Shown here piece after piece: positions 1 through 7,409 of a stretch of DNA of 22,860 nt. The DNA lies in contig CAYRKW010000050.1 in the NCBI GenBank assembly GCA_964425135.1, positions 1 to 22,860 on the forward strand, in the 5' to 3' direction. Numbering within the stretch: position 1 is the stretch's first letter; each line of letters starts with the position of its first letter. The position numbers and the translations under genes were made by a program. This DNA is from CAYLLD01 sp964425135 (GTDB lineage Bacteria; Pseudomonadota; Alphaproteobacteria; Rhodobacterales; Rhodobacteraceae). The notes beneath the pieces are model-generated. The model did not search any database and was not told the origin of the DNA. It saw only the letters and a list, made by a program, of their open reading frames with translations.

Positions 1-90
1 TTGGGGAAATGCGAATTGTTTTTTGTGCGCGGTTGGTTTGGAGCGGAAATCGGTCCAAGCGTGTTTGGTGGGATCGGGTGCGTTTGCGGG

Positions 91-822
91 TTAGGCGTCT
101 GGCACGCCCATCACTTGCGCCAGTTGGGATTTGGCGGCTTTCAGCGCCAGCCCGTCGGTGCTGCGCAGGACGAGGTTGGCGCCCAGGACGCCGTTTTTGT
201 TGAACGGGTAGCATCCGATGATCAGGTCCGGGTGGGCTTGCGCGAATTGGCCCAAGGGGCCGGCGATCTCACCTTCGGGGATGTGAACTTTGAGGGTTTC
301 GCTCAGAAGTTTCGGGCCGCCAGCAAGGGTTGGGATGAGGCCGGTGAGCATGGCTTCGAAGATGTTGGGCACGCCGGCCATGACATGGACGTTTTCGAGC
401 GAGAAGCCGGGGGCTTTGCTGACCGGGTTGTCGATCAGCGTTGCACCGTCTGGAATGCGGGCCATACGCAAGCGGGCGGCGTTCAGCTCGGTTTCGGGAT
501 TGGCGTAGTTGGTTGCGAGAATGGCGCGGGCTTCTTCGCGGATGTCGATGGGCACGCCGAAGGCTGCGGCCACACAATCGGCAGTGATATCGTCATGGGT
601 CGGGCCTATACCGCCGGATGTGAAGACGTGGGAGACGTTTGCGCGCAGGGTGTTGATGGTAGAGACGATGGTGTCCTGATCGTCAGGGATGAACCGGACC
701 TCACGCAAGGCGATCCCGTGTTCGGTGAGGGCCTTTGCCAGCACATTGGCGTTGATGTCGCGGGTGCGGCCCGACAGGATTTCATCGCCTATGACGATCA
801 TGGCAGCGGTGGGGTGCGACAT
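91..822 (-). CDS. CinA/MoaB-type molybdopterin-binding-domain protein
   Basis: A 243-residue protein of the COG1058 type, the N-terminal half of CinA (competence/damage-inducible protein A). Visible motifs are GDEILSG at residues 12-18 and TSGGIGPTHDD at about 68-78, the conserved ligand-binding loops of the MoaB/Mog fold. The C-terminal nicotinamide-nucleotide amidase domain of full-length CinA (about 415 residues) is absent, which is common in alphaproteobacteria where the two halves are separate genes. By family, the fold binds molybdopterin-like or nucleotide pyrophosphate ligands; the reaction of this stand-alone form is not certain. An AAGGA sequence lies about 9 bases before the ATG. 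It is divergent from sfsA across 85 bases. A long open frame on the plus strand opposite it is a shadow. Confidence 0.88.
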   Translation of the reverse strand: MSHPTAAMIVIGDEILSGRTRDINANVLAKALTEHGIALREVRFIPDDQDTIVSTINTLRANVSHVFTSGGIGPTHDDITADCVAAAFGVPIDIREEARAILATNYANPETELNAARLRMARIPDGATLIDNPVSKAPGFSLENVHVMAGVPNIFEAMLTGLIPTLAGGPKLLSETLKVHIPEGEIAGPLGQFAQAHPDLIIGCYPFNKNGVLGANLVLRSTDGLALKAAKSQLAQVMGVPDA

Positions 823-907
823 GGGCTTGGTCCTTCATCTGATTGTCGCTACATGTGGCCTGCGCGGTGGTGCGGTCAATGCGAAACTGAACAGGTGGGG
901 TGGTTTG

Positions 908-1618
908 ATGGAGGTGGTATTTGAGCCCGATCTGGTGCCGGGGCGTTTGATCCGGCGCTACAAGCGGTTTTTGTCCGATATCCAGCTTGACGATGGTCGC
1001 GAGGTAACGGCGCATTGCGCGAACCCCGGGGCGATGTTGGGTCTGAAGGACAAGGGGCTGAAGGTGTGGGTGCAGCCCGCGACCAATCCTGCGCGCAAGT
1101 TGCAATGGTCCTGGCGGTTGGTGGAGTTTGAGGACGGGCATTTTGCTGGGATTGATACATCCGTGCCCAATCAGGTGGTTGGGGCGGCGCTGCGCGCTGG
1201 CCGCATTTCAGAGCTTGCAGCCTATGGGGACGTGCGGGCGGAGGTGAAATACGGAGCATCGAGCCGGGTGGATTTTCTGCTTACGGGCGATGGGTTGCCA
1301 GAGACTTATGTCGAGGTGAAGAATGTGCATCTGCGTCGGCAGGGCGATCTGGCGGAGTTTCCTGACAGCGTCACTGCACGAGGTGCAAAGCATTTGGATG
1401 AGCTATCGGATATGGTGGCCCAGGGGCATCGTGCGGTCATGTTTTATCTGGTGCAGCGCACGGATTGCGCAGCGCTCTCGCTCGCGGCCGATATCGATCC
1501 GACCTATGCGGCGCGATTTGCCGGGGCCCGCGCTGCGGGTGTAGACGTTCTGGTCTATGACACGGATATCAACCGGCACGGCGTTGCCCTGCGGCGCGCT
1601 CTGCCGTTCAAGGGGTAG
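908..1618 (+). CDS. sfsA: SfsA family protein (sugar fermentation stimulation protein homologue)
   Basis: A 236-residue protein, the usual SfsA length (about 230-240). The frame is open further upstream, but the family start corresponds to the ATG at 908, where the protein begins MEVVFEPDLVPGRL and a GGTGGGG sequence precedes it. SRVDFLL at about 119-125 and VEVKNV at 135-140 give D122, E136 and K138, which match the PD-(D/E)xK nuclease-like core assigned to this family. SfsA was named for stimulating maltose gene expression in E. coli and binds DNA; the molecular role remains unclear. The gene is followed after 61 bases by map in the same direction, so the two may be cotranscribed. Confidence 0.93.
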   Translation: MEVVFEPDLVPGRLIRRYKRFLSDIQLDDGREVTAHCANPGAMLGLKDKGLKVWVQPATNPARKLQWSWRLVEFEDGHFAGIDTSVPNQVVGAALRAGRISELAAYGDVRAEVKYGASSRVDFLLTGDGLPETYVEVKNVHLRRQGDLAEFPDSVTARGAKHLDELSDMVAQGHRAVMFYLVQRTDCAALSLAADIDPTYAARFAGARAAGVDVLVYDTDINRHGVALRRALPFKG

Positions 1619-1679
1619 AATTCTGGCAGGATGCGGACTATATGCCTCCGTCTAACCCATGGGATGAAGGAATTCGCGC

Positions 1680-2495
1680 GTGAAGGGTCCAGAAGTTGGC
1701 CGTTTGAACAAAGACGGCATTGTCATTCACGATAAAGCTGAATTTGACGGTATGCGGGCGGCTGGTGATCTGGCGGCGCGCACCCTCGATATGATCGGCG
1801 CGCATGTGGCGCCGGGGGTGTCGACCGAAGAGCTGGATCAACTGTGCCACGACTTCATGGAAGAGCATAACGCGCGGCCAGCGACGCTGGGGTATCGCGG
1901 GTATACCAAATCTTCGTGTATTTCGATCAACCACGTGGTCTGTCACGGCATCCCCGGGCCCAAGCGGCTGAAGGATGGGGATATTCTGAATATCGATGTG
2001 ACGTGTATTCTGGATGGTTGGTATGGTGATACCAGCCGGATGTATGTCGCGGGCAAGCTCAATCGTAAGGCCGAGCGTTTGATTGACGTGACCCATGACA
2101 GCCTGATGCTGGGGATTGAGCAAGTCAAACCGGGCAATACCTTTGGCGATATCGGCGCCGCGATCCAACGGTTTGTCGAGGCCAAGAACATGTCAGTGGT
2201 GCGCGATTTCTGCGGCCACGGGCTTGGGCGCGTATTTCATTCCGCGCCGAACGTGCTGCACTACGGGCGCTTTGGAACAGGTCCGGTGCTGGAGCCGGGC
2301 ATGTTCTTCACGATCGAGCCAATGGTGAATCTGGGGCGTCCCGAGACAAAAGTTCTGGCGGACAACTGGACGGCGGTGACACGCGATAAGTCGCTGAGCG
2401 CGCAATTCGAGCATTCCGTGGGCGTGACCGAAGATGGCGTCGAGATTTTCACGCTCTCGCCGCAGGATAAGTTTCATCCAACCTACGAGATTTAG
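1680..2495 (+). CDS. map: Type I methionine aminopeptidase
   Basis: A 271-residue enzyme that removes the initiator methionine from nascent proteins in the cytoplasm. All pita-bread-fold active-site residues are visible: H89 (HGIPG), metal ligands D106 (NIDVT), D117 (YGDTSR), H180 (GHG), E213 (TIEP) and E244 (FEHS). It lacks the N-terminal zinc-finger extension, so it is the bacterial type Ia form. The start is a GTG with GAAGGA eight bases upstream; an in-frame ATG at 1659 is not usable because a stop follows two codons later. The gene lies 61 bases after sfsA and 35 bases before radC on the same strand. Confidence 0.97.
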   Translation: MKGPEVGRLNKDGIVIHDKAEFDGMRAAGDLAARTLDMIGAHVAPGVSTEELDQLCHDFMEEHNARPATLGYRGYTKSSCISINHVVCHGIPGPKRLKDGDILNIDVTCILDGWYGDTSRMYVAGKLNRKAERLIDVTHDSLMLGIEQVKPGNTFGDIGAAIQRFVEAKNMSVVRDFCGHGLGRVFHSAPNVLHYGRFGTGPVLEPGMFFTIEPMVNLGRPETKVLADNWTAVTRDKSLSAQFEHSVGVTEDGVEIFTLSPQDKFHPTYEI

Positions 2496-2509
2496 ACACT
2501 GTTAACATT

Positions 2510-2529
2510 GATGGGCAAACCTGCCCATC
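2510..2529 (+). other. Perfect 8-bp hairpin abutting the radC start
   Basis: GATGGGCA at 2510-2517 and TGCCCATC at 2522-2529 are exact reverse complements around a 4-base loop. The hairpin ends one base before the radC ATG at 2531 and occupies the place where a ribosome-binding site would be. It has no T-run, so it is not a standard terminator of map. It may reduce radC translation; that is inference. Confidence 0.55.
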
Positions 2530-2530
2530 T

Positions 2531-3277
2531 ATGGAGCAGAGAAGCGATTCCACCCAGCTTGGCGAGAGCATTGCGCGCAACGGTTTTGCGCTGAACGCGT
2601 TTTCAAAGACCGGCCCGACGAATTATCGCGCAGAATTGCGGGATCGGTTCCTGCGCGCCGGATGCGATGCGCTCAGCGATCTGGAGATGCTGGAGTTGGT
2701 GCTGTTTCGCGCAGTGGCACGCGCCGATGTCACACCGCTGTGCAAACGGCTCATCGCGCGGTTTGGAGACTTCAACCATGTCATCTCCGCTCCGACGCGG
2801 CAGCTTGAAACAATTGAGGGCGTTGGTGCAGCGATCCTGCGCGAGCTGAAAATCGTCGAGGCGGCCGCGCATCGGCTGAGCAAAGCGCGGGTTATCGACC
2901 GCCCTGCCCTGTCGTCCTGGGGCGCGCTGATGGATTATTGCAAAGTCTCAATGGCGCATCTGCCAAATGAGCAGTTCAGATTGCTCTTTTTGGACCGGCG
3001 CAACGTGCTGATTGCAGATGAAACGCAAAGCGCAGGCACTGTCGATCACGTGCCAGTCTATCCGCGCGAAGTGGTCAAACGGGCGCTGGAATTGAACGCC
3101 TCAGCGCTCATCCTCGTCCACAACCACCCCTCCGGCGATCCAAGCCCCTCGGAGGTGGATATCGACATGACCACGCGTATCGAAACAGCGCTCGACAGCG
3201 TCGGGATCACGCTCCACGACCATGTGATCATCGGCAAATCCCACGACAGCAGCTTCAAAACACTTGGCCTGATCTGA
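2531..3277 (+). CDS. radC: RadC family JAB/MPN domain protein
   Basis: A 248-residue RadC homologue. The N-terminal half carries the family region with RDRFL, LEMLELVLF at about 51-59 and a helix-hairpin-helix-like IEGVGA at about 95-100. The C-terminal half has the JAMM metal-binding motif HNHPSGDPSPSEVD, with H197, H199 and D210 as likely zinc ligands. RadC was once linked to recombinational repair, but its biochemical role is not established; JAB proteins are typically metal-dependent peptidases. No clear ribosome-binding site is seen, because a hairpin occupies 2510-2529. The family core begins near residue 33, so the first 30 residues are uncertain and a later start is possible. The stop codon lies within a terminator-like stem. 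Confidence 0.92.
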   Translation: MEQRSDSTQLGESIARNGFALNAFSKTGPTNYRAELRDRFLRAGCDALSDLEMLELVLFRAVARADVTPLCKRLIARFGDFNHVISAPTRQLETIEGVGAAILRELKIVEAAAHRLSKARVIDRPALSSWGALMDYCKVSMAHLPNEQFRLLFLDRRNVLIADETQSAGTVDHVPVYPREVVKRALELNASALILVHNHPSGDPSPSEVDIDMTTRIETALDSVGITLHDHVIIGKSHDSSFKTLGLI

Positions 3278-3293
3278 AATCACAGATCATTTT
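3270..3293 (+). terminator. Likely rho-independent terminator of radC
   Basis: TGATCTG at 3270-3276 pairs with CAGATCA at 3283-3289 around a 6-base loop, followed by TTTT. The TGA stop codon of radC lies at the stem-loop junction. The stem is fairly AT-rich, so it may be weak. Confidence 0.5.
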
Positions 3294-3341
3294 CGCATTT
3301 GAAAAATACTCGCCCGCGGCAGCGATCAACCTTTATGTCGT

Positions 3342-3359
3342 AACGCGCGTCAGCGCGTT
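3342..3359 (-). terminator. Hairpin downstream of the adenosine-kinase-like gene
   Basis: AACGCGC at 3342-3348 and GCGCGTT at 3353-3359 form a perfect 7-bp stem with a 4-base loop, 13 bases beyond the stop codon of the minus-strand kinase gene. There is no T-run, so it is either a weak terminator or a structure protecting the 3' end of the mRNA. It lies in the 95-base convergent gap with radC. Confidence 0.35.
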
Positions 3360-3372
3360 GCCGCTTGATTTG

Positions 3373-4365
3373 TCAGCGCAAGCCCGCTTGAGCGAAGAGC
3401 GCTTTTAGGTCCGCTTCGGGGCGGGCGCCGATGTGGCTGATGACCTCGGCAGCGGCGATGCAGCCCATGCGTCCGGCCACATCCATCGGTGCCCCATCCA
3501 CCAGCCCATGCAGGAAGCCAGAGGCAAAGAGGTCGCCTGCTCCAGTGGCATCGACGATGGTGACAGGCTCGGCCGGGATGTGATGGCGCTCTCCGCCATG
3601 GAGGATATGCGCGCCTTTGGCCCCGACCGTGCAAGCCACATAATCGCAATCTTTCGCTGCCTGCGCCTCAGCAGCGGCCAAATCATCGGTTTGGTAGAGC
3701 GCTCGCAATTCATGCTCATTGGCAAACAGCAGATCAATATCTTCGACGATCATTTTGCGAAATGCATCGCGGTGGCGCTCAACGCAGAACGGGTCCGACA
3801 GCGTGACCGAGACGCGGCCGCCGGTGGATTTGCATGCGCTAATGGCTTTGGCGAAGGCGGCGTGGCTGTCCGGCCCGTCGAAACGGTAGCCTTCGAGGTA
3901 GATCCACTGTGCATCGCTCATATGGTCGGTGTCGATATCGCTTGGGGCCAAATGTTCGGACACCCCCAGATAGGTGTTCATCGAGCGCTCGCCATCGGGT
4001 GTCACCAGCACCATGCAGCGGCCTGTTTCATGCATGCCGCCTGTCGCGCGCGGGGTTTCATAGACCGCGCCCTGAGCCTGAATGTCGTGGGCGAAGATAT
4101 CGCCAAGCTGGTCGTCTTTGACCTTGCCGACATAGGCGGTCTTACCGCCCAGCGCGGCAAATCCTGCAATCGTATTGGCCGCAGAGCCGCCGGAGATTTC
4201 CTTGGCTGGTCCCATATGGCCGTAAAGCTCGACCGCGCGGTCCATGTCGATCAGTTGCATGATCCCTTTCTGGACGCCGTTTTGCGACAGGAACCCGTCG
4301 TCGATATGGGCCAGCACATCGACAACGGCATTGCCAATGCCAACGACGGAAAAACGTTTGCTCAT
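3373..4365 (-). CDS. PfkB family carbohydrate kinase, adenosine kinase-like
   Basis: A 330-residue ribokinase/PfkB-fold kinase. The second PfkB signature, DATGAGD at residues 272-278, contains the catalytic base D278 and the anion hole. GGSAANT at 59-65 is the substrate-side glycine motif. Length and overall pattern fit the adenosine kinase subfamily often annotated in alphaproteobacteria (adenosine plus ATP to AMP plus ADP), but substrate specificity in PfkB proteins cannot be assigned from motifs alone; a sugar or other nucleoside is possible. The start codon overlaps the nth stop codon (ATGA at 4362-4365 on the minus strand), so the two genes form an operon with coupled translation. There is no obvious functional link between them. 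Confidence 0.88.
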   Translation of the reverse strand: MSKRFSVVGIGNAVVDVLAHIDDGFLSQNGVQKGIMQLIDMDRAVELYGHMGPAKEISGGSAANTIAGFAALGGKTAYVGKVKDDQLGDIFAHDIQAQGAVYETPRATGGMHETGRCMVLVTPDGERSMNTYLGVSEHLAPSDIDTDHMSDAQWIYLEGYRFDGPDSHAAFAKAISACKSTGGRVSVTLSDPFCVERHRDAFRKMIVEDIDLLFANEHELRALYQTDDLAAAEAQAAKDCDYVACTVGAKGAHILHGGERHHIPAEPVTIVDATGAGDLFASGFLHGLVDGAPMDVAGRMGCIAAAEVISHIGARPEADLKALFAQAGLR

Positions 4366-5006
4366 AAGATTTTATCCTCGGAATGACACAGATCAGCGAT
4401 GATGCAGTTGCCGCACACAGGTTTGCGCGCTTTGCAGATGTAGCGGCCGTGCAGGATTAGCCAGTGGTGGGCGTGAAGCTGGTAGCGCACGGGGATGTTG
4501 TCTTCAATGGCGCGCTCCACGGCGACGACATCTTTGCCCGGCGCGATGCCGGTGCGGTTGCCGACACGGAAGATATGGGTGTCGACCGCCTGTGCCGGAA
4601 AGCCGTGCCACATGTTCAGGACGACATTGGCGGTCTTGCGTCCAACGCCCGGCAGGGACTGGAGTGCAGCGCGAGAGGTGGGCACTTGCCCGTCGTAGGT
4701 TTCGACCAGAATCCGCGACAATTTGATGACATTTTTGGCTTTGTTCCGGTAAAGCCCGATGGTTTTGATATGCTCGATCAGCCCCGCTTCGCCCAGATCG
4801 AGCATTTTGTGCGGCGTATCGGCGATCTCGAAGAGTTTGGCGGTAGCTTTGTTGACGCCTGCATCGGTGGCTTGCGCCGAGAGCGCCACGGCGACCACGA
4901 GTGTGTACTCATTGACATGGTGCAACTCGCCCTTCGGTTCGGCCTCGGAGGCCTCAAAGCGCGCGAAAATTTCGCTGATGGCGTTATAGTCGAGTTGCTT
5001 GGTCAT
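4362..5006 (-). CDS. nth: Endonuclease III (DNA glycosylase/AP lyase)
   Basis: A 214-residue base-excision-repair glycosylase that removes oxidised pyrimidines and cleaves the resulting abasic site. The helix-hairpin-helix is LPGVGRKTANVVL at about 118-130, with catalytic K124. The catalytic aspartate is D142 in VDTHIFRVGNR. The iron-sulphur loop is complete: C191, C198, C201 and C207, with the classic C-x6-C-x2-C-x5-C spacing of a [4Fe-4S] cluster. Length matches E. coli Nth (211). It is first in an operon with the kinase gene and divergent from the AraC/Ogt repair gene across 161 bases. The ribosome-binding site is weak and lies in a short hairpin (5008-5027). Confidence 0.97.
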   Translation of the reverse strand: MTKQLDYNAISEIFARFEASEAEPKGELHHVNEYTLVVAVALSAQATDAGVNKATAKLFEIADTPHKMLDLGEAGLIEHIKTIGLYRNKAKNVIKLSRILVETYDGQVPTSRAALQSLPGVGRKTANVVLNMWHGFPAQAVDTHIFRVGNRTGIAPGKDVVAVERAIEDNIPVRYQLHAHHWLILHGRYICKARKPVCGNCIIADLCHSEDKIL

Positions 5007-5129
5007 GGCGCTGATATGCCCCAGCGCTGACGGGGTTGCAATCGGGCATGTGGGGGTGGCGATGGGTCATTGCAAGGATCAATTGCACGCATTTGCCGCA
5101 AGATACGGGTCGACCCTTCGCCTCCGATT

Positions 5130-5142
5130 TGCCAAATTGGCA
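5130..5142. promoter_or_regulatory. Palindrome TGCCAAATTGGCA in the nth/ada-like intergenic region
   Basis: A perfect palindrome with 6-bp arms around a central A, in the divergent spacer and 25 bases before the start of the AraC/Ogt gene. Position and symmetry fit a binding site for a dimeric regulator. No protein is assigned. Confidence 0.3.
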
Positions 5143-5167
5143 TCAAGTTGCATGAAGGAGCAGGGTG

Positions 5168-6031
5168 ATGCCGGACGGAACGCTGGAAGATCAATATCAT
5201 TACCATGTGATCGAGCGGGCCATTCGCGAGATTGATGGCGCCGGGGAGACGCCGTTGTCGCTCAAGGATCTGGCGGGGCGGATGGGGATGAGTCCGGCGC
5301 ATTTTCAGAAGGTTTTTAGCGCGTGGGTCGGGGTCTCGCCCAAACGGTATCAGCAGTATCTGGTGCTGGGGCATGCCAAGCAGTTGTTACAGGACCGGTT
5401 CTCGACGCTGCGCACGGCGCATGAAACGGGGCTTTCGGGTTCGGGGCGCTTGCACGATCTGTTCTTGCGCTGGGAGGCGATGAGCCCAGGAGAATATTCG
5501 CGCGGCGGGGCGGGGCTGACGATCCGTTGGGACTGGCTCGACAGTCCGTTTGGCCCGGCGCTTGTGATGGTCACCGAAAAGGGGATTTGCGGGCTGGCCT
5601 TTCTGGGCTCGCTGGCGCGCGATGATGTCTATGCGGATATGACGGCGCGCTGGCCCAATGCGACTTATCTGCAGGATCATGCGCCGGTTGCGCAGTTTGC
5701 GGGTGGCGTGACAGGGGCCTCTGGAGAGGCCCAGCTGCATCTGATCGGCGCGCCGTTTCAGCTCAAGGTCTGGGAGGCGCTGTTGTCGATCCCGTCGGGC
5801 TATGTTTCCACCTATTCCGAGATTGCTGAGACGATTGGCAATCCCAAGGCCGTTCGCGCAGTTGGCACGGCAGTGGGGCGCAATCCGGTCTCATGGCTGA
5901 TCCCTTGTCATCGGGCGCTGCGCAAATCGGGCGCATTGGGCGGATATCACTGGGGATTGGACGTCAAACGGGCGATGTTGGCGTGGGAAAGCGCGCGGGC
6001 AGATGCGCGGTTGGAGGATGCGACGACCTAA
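5168..6031 (+). CDS. AraC-type HTH / O6-alkylguanine-DNA alkyltransferase fusion (Ada-like, lacking the N-terminal Zn domain)
   Basis: A 287-residue two-domain protein. Residues about 10-110 are an AraC-type helix-turn-helix domain (LAGRMGMSPAHFQKVFSAWVG; MSPGEY at the end). Residues about 118-278 are a methylated-DNA-protein cysteine methyltransferase with the IPCHR active site, acceptor C247, and the downstream ALGGYHWG motif. It transfers methyl from O6-methylguanine to itself in a suicide reaction. The N-terminal zinc/phosphotriester domain of E. coli Ada is missing, so methyl-phosphotriester sensing is not expected. The start is chosen as ATG 5168 with AAGGAG at 5155-5160; a GTG one codon earlier (5165) is the alternative. 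It is divergent from nth, another repair gene. Confidence 0.92.
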   Translation: MPDGTLEDQYHYHVIERAIREIDGAGETPLSLKDLAGRMGMSPAHFQKVFSAWVGVSPKRYQQYLVLGHAKQLLQDRFSTLRTAHETGLSGSGRLHDLFLRWEAMSPGEYSRGGAGLTIRWDWLDSPFGPALVMVTEKGICGLAFLGSLARDDVYADMTARWPNATYLQDHAPVAQFAGGVTGASGEAQLHLIGAPFQLKVWEALLSIPSGYVSTYSEIAETIGNPKAVRAVGTAVGRNPVSWLIPCHRALRKSGALGGYHWGLDVKRAMLAWESARADARLEDATT

Positions 6032-6075
6032 GGAATTACCCCAGTTTTTCCAAAAGTCGTGATCAATACTACACA

Positions 6076-6116
6076 ATATTTCAGAAATATAAGGCATTTG
6101 GCGGCAATTTGCTGCC
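6076..6116. promoter_or_regulatory. Two adjacent palindromes upstream of the OmpA-like lipoprotein gene
   Basis: ATATTTCAGAAATAT at 6076-6090 is a perfect 7+1+7 palindrome. GGCGGCAATTTGCTGCC at 6100-6116 is an 8+1+8 palindrome with a single imperfect pair. They lie in the 193-base gap between the AraC/Ogt gene and the lipoprotein gene, a locally AT-rich stretch. They may be regulator sites or the 3' end of the upstream transcript. No T-run follows. Confidence 0.3.
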
Positions 6117-6224
6117 CTCACACCTATGTGACGGACATGTGTTTCCGCCAGTGGATCGATCTGGTCTATGGGTGGATCAAGGGCCGTTTGCACCGAGTAG
6201 GCGGCAAAATATGGAGATGAACCT

Positions 6225-6866
6225 ATGGGTATGATGACAAAAGTGGCCGTCGTCGCTGTGAGTGCGAGCATTCTGAGCGGATGTGAGACATCCACGCTGC
6301 AAGACCGCCCCAATACTGTCAAAGGGGCCGGGATCGGCACGATTGCGGGTGCGCTTTTGGGCCGTGCGGTCTTTGATGACGAGCGCAGAGGCACGCGCGT
6401 TGGTGCGGTTGTGGGCGGCATTGCGGGCGCGGCTATTGGCAACAATTTGGATGAGCAGGAACGGGCCTTGCGCGGCTCGATCGGTCAGCAGGGCGCGCTT
6501 ATCACCAACACCGGCGATCAGTTGATTGTGACGCTGCCTGAAGAGATCACCTTTGATTTCAACTCATCGGTCGTCAAATCGCGCTTTATTGGTTCTTTGG
6601 GTCAACTCGCGGCGAACCTGAACCAGTATCCAAATTCGATTATTCAGGTGATTGGGCATACGGATAATGTCGGCTCAGTGCAGTTCAACAACAATCTGAG
6701 CCTGGAGCGGGCCAATGCGGTGGCGCGGGTGCTGATCAACAGTGGTGTGTCTGGCGGACGGATTTCGACGGGCGGTGACGGTGAGTTTAATCCGATTGCT
6801 TCCAACTCCACCGCCGCAGGACGGGCGCAGAACCGCCGCGTGGTGATCACCATCACGCCGACCTGA
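6225..6866 (+). CDS. OmpA family peptidoglycan-binding lipoprotein with glycine-zipper domain
   Basis: A 213-residue envelope protein. The N-terminus is a lipoprotein signal peptide with lipobox LSGC and acylated C20. Residues about 33-75 are a glycine-zipper segment (repeated GxxxG such as GAGIGTIAGALLG and GAVVGGIAGAAIG). Residues about 98-213 are an OmpA C-terminal domain with GHTDNVG, D147 and R162, which have the same 15-residue spacing as the diaminopimelate-binding pair in OmpA. It should anchor the outer membrane to peptidoglycan, similar to the YiaD/Pal group. The ATG at 6225 has GGAG eight bases upstream. A clear terminator follows, so the gene probably forms a single-gene unit. Confidence 0.93.
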   Translation: MGMMTKVAVVAVSASILSGCETSTLQDRPNTVKGAGIGTIAGALLGRAVFDDERRGTRVGAVVGGIAGAAIGNNLDEQERALRGSIGQQGALITNTGDQLIVTLPEEITFDFNSSVVKSRFIGSLGQLAANLNQYPNSIIQVIGHTDNVGSVQFNNNLSLERANAVARVLINSGVSGGRISTGGDGEFNPIASNSTAAGRAQNRRVVITITPT

Positions 6867-6890
6867 TCGGCTGGTTGGGTTTTGAGATCG

Positions 6891-6918
6891 GGCGCTCCAT
6901 GATTGGGGCGCCTTTTTT
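6891..6918 (+). terminator. Rho-independent terminator of the OmpA-like lipoprotein gene
   Basis: GGCGCTCC at 6891-6898 pairs with GGGGCGCC at 6905-6912 (one G-T pair) around a 6-base loop, followed directly by six T residues at 6913-6918. It lies 24 bases after the stop codon and only 12 bases before the GNAT gene start. Confidence 0.85.
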
Positions 6919-6930
6919 CGTGGCTTATGG

Positions 6931-7374
6931 ATGGGACGCGCTATGCGGGAGATAAAGCGAGTTGATGCGGGCGCTGAGGCGCGTGTTGCGGCGCAGATCG
7001 AGCGGGCGCTCTTGGCCGATTTGGCCGGGATTAATGAACAGTCGGAGAATGCTTCGGTGGTATTGGCCGCCCATGGCGAGGATGGCGCGTTGATCGGCGG
7101 GGCAACCGGTTCGACGTCTTACGGGTGGCTTTTGGTCAAAACGCTTTGGGTTGCGCCGTCTCATCGCGGGACGGGATTGGGGCGCGCGTTGATGGAGGAG
7201 ATGGAGGCAGCGGGGCGGGCGCACGGGTGCCATGCGGCATGGCTTGATACGTCGAATGGGCAGGCGAAGGCGTTTTATGAGCGGTTGGGGTACACGGTAT
7301 TTGGGCGGTTGGAGAATGCGGCCGGGCAAACGCCGGAGGGGCATTGTCGGTGGTTTATGAAGCGGGGGTTGTAA
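6931..7374 (+). CDS. GNAT family N-acetyltransferase
   Basis: A 147-residue GNAT-fold acetyltransferase. The acetyl-CoA pyrophosphate-binding motif A is LWVAPSHRGTGLGRALM at about 72-88 (R79-x-x-G82-x-G84), and motif B includes AKAFYERLGY at about 112-121. The substrate is unknown; single-domain GNATs of this size act on small molecules, peptides or antibiotics. The start is uncertain: ATG 6931 gives 147 residues, and an in-frame ATG at 6943, with GGGA six bases before it, gives 143. The start is only 12 bases after a strong terminator, leaving no room for a normal promoter between them. Thymidine- and guanine-rich codon choices (many GCG, GGG, TTG) resemble the neighbours. Confidence 0.87.
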   Translation: MGRAMREIKRVDAGAEARVAAQIERALLADLAGINEQSENASVVLAAHGEDGALIGGATGSTSYGWLLVKTLWVAPSHRGTGLGRALMEEMEAAGRAHGCHAAWLDTSNGQAKAFYERLGYTVFGRLENAAGQTPEGHCRWFMKRGL

Positions 7375-7409
7375 GGCCTTGAGTTATCCGTCTTGAGCCA
7401 ATGAGCCCT

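Noticed and set aside
1..924. 307-codon plus-strand open frame opposite the CinA-type gene
   Set aside because: Composition is rich in G, V and D as expected for an antisense shadow; the minus-strand frame has clear family motifs.
1921..2010. CCCCGGGCCC-like palindromes within map
   Set aside because: Within a conserved coding region; explained by codon use rather than as an REP copy.
5080..5115. E. coli-type Ada box before the AraC/Ogt gene
   Set aside because: The AAT-N6-GCAA pattern does not match, and the protein lacks the domain that would need it.
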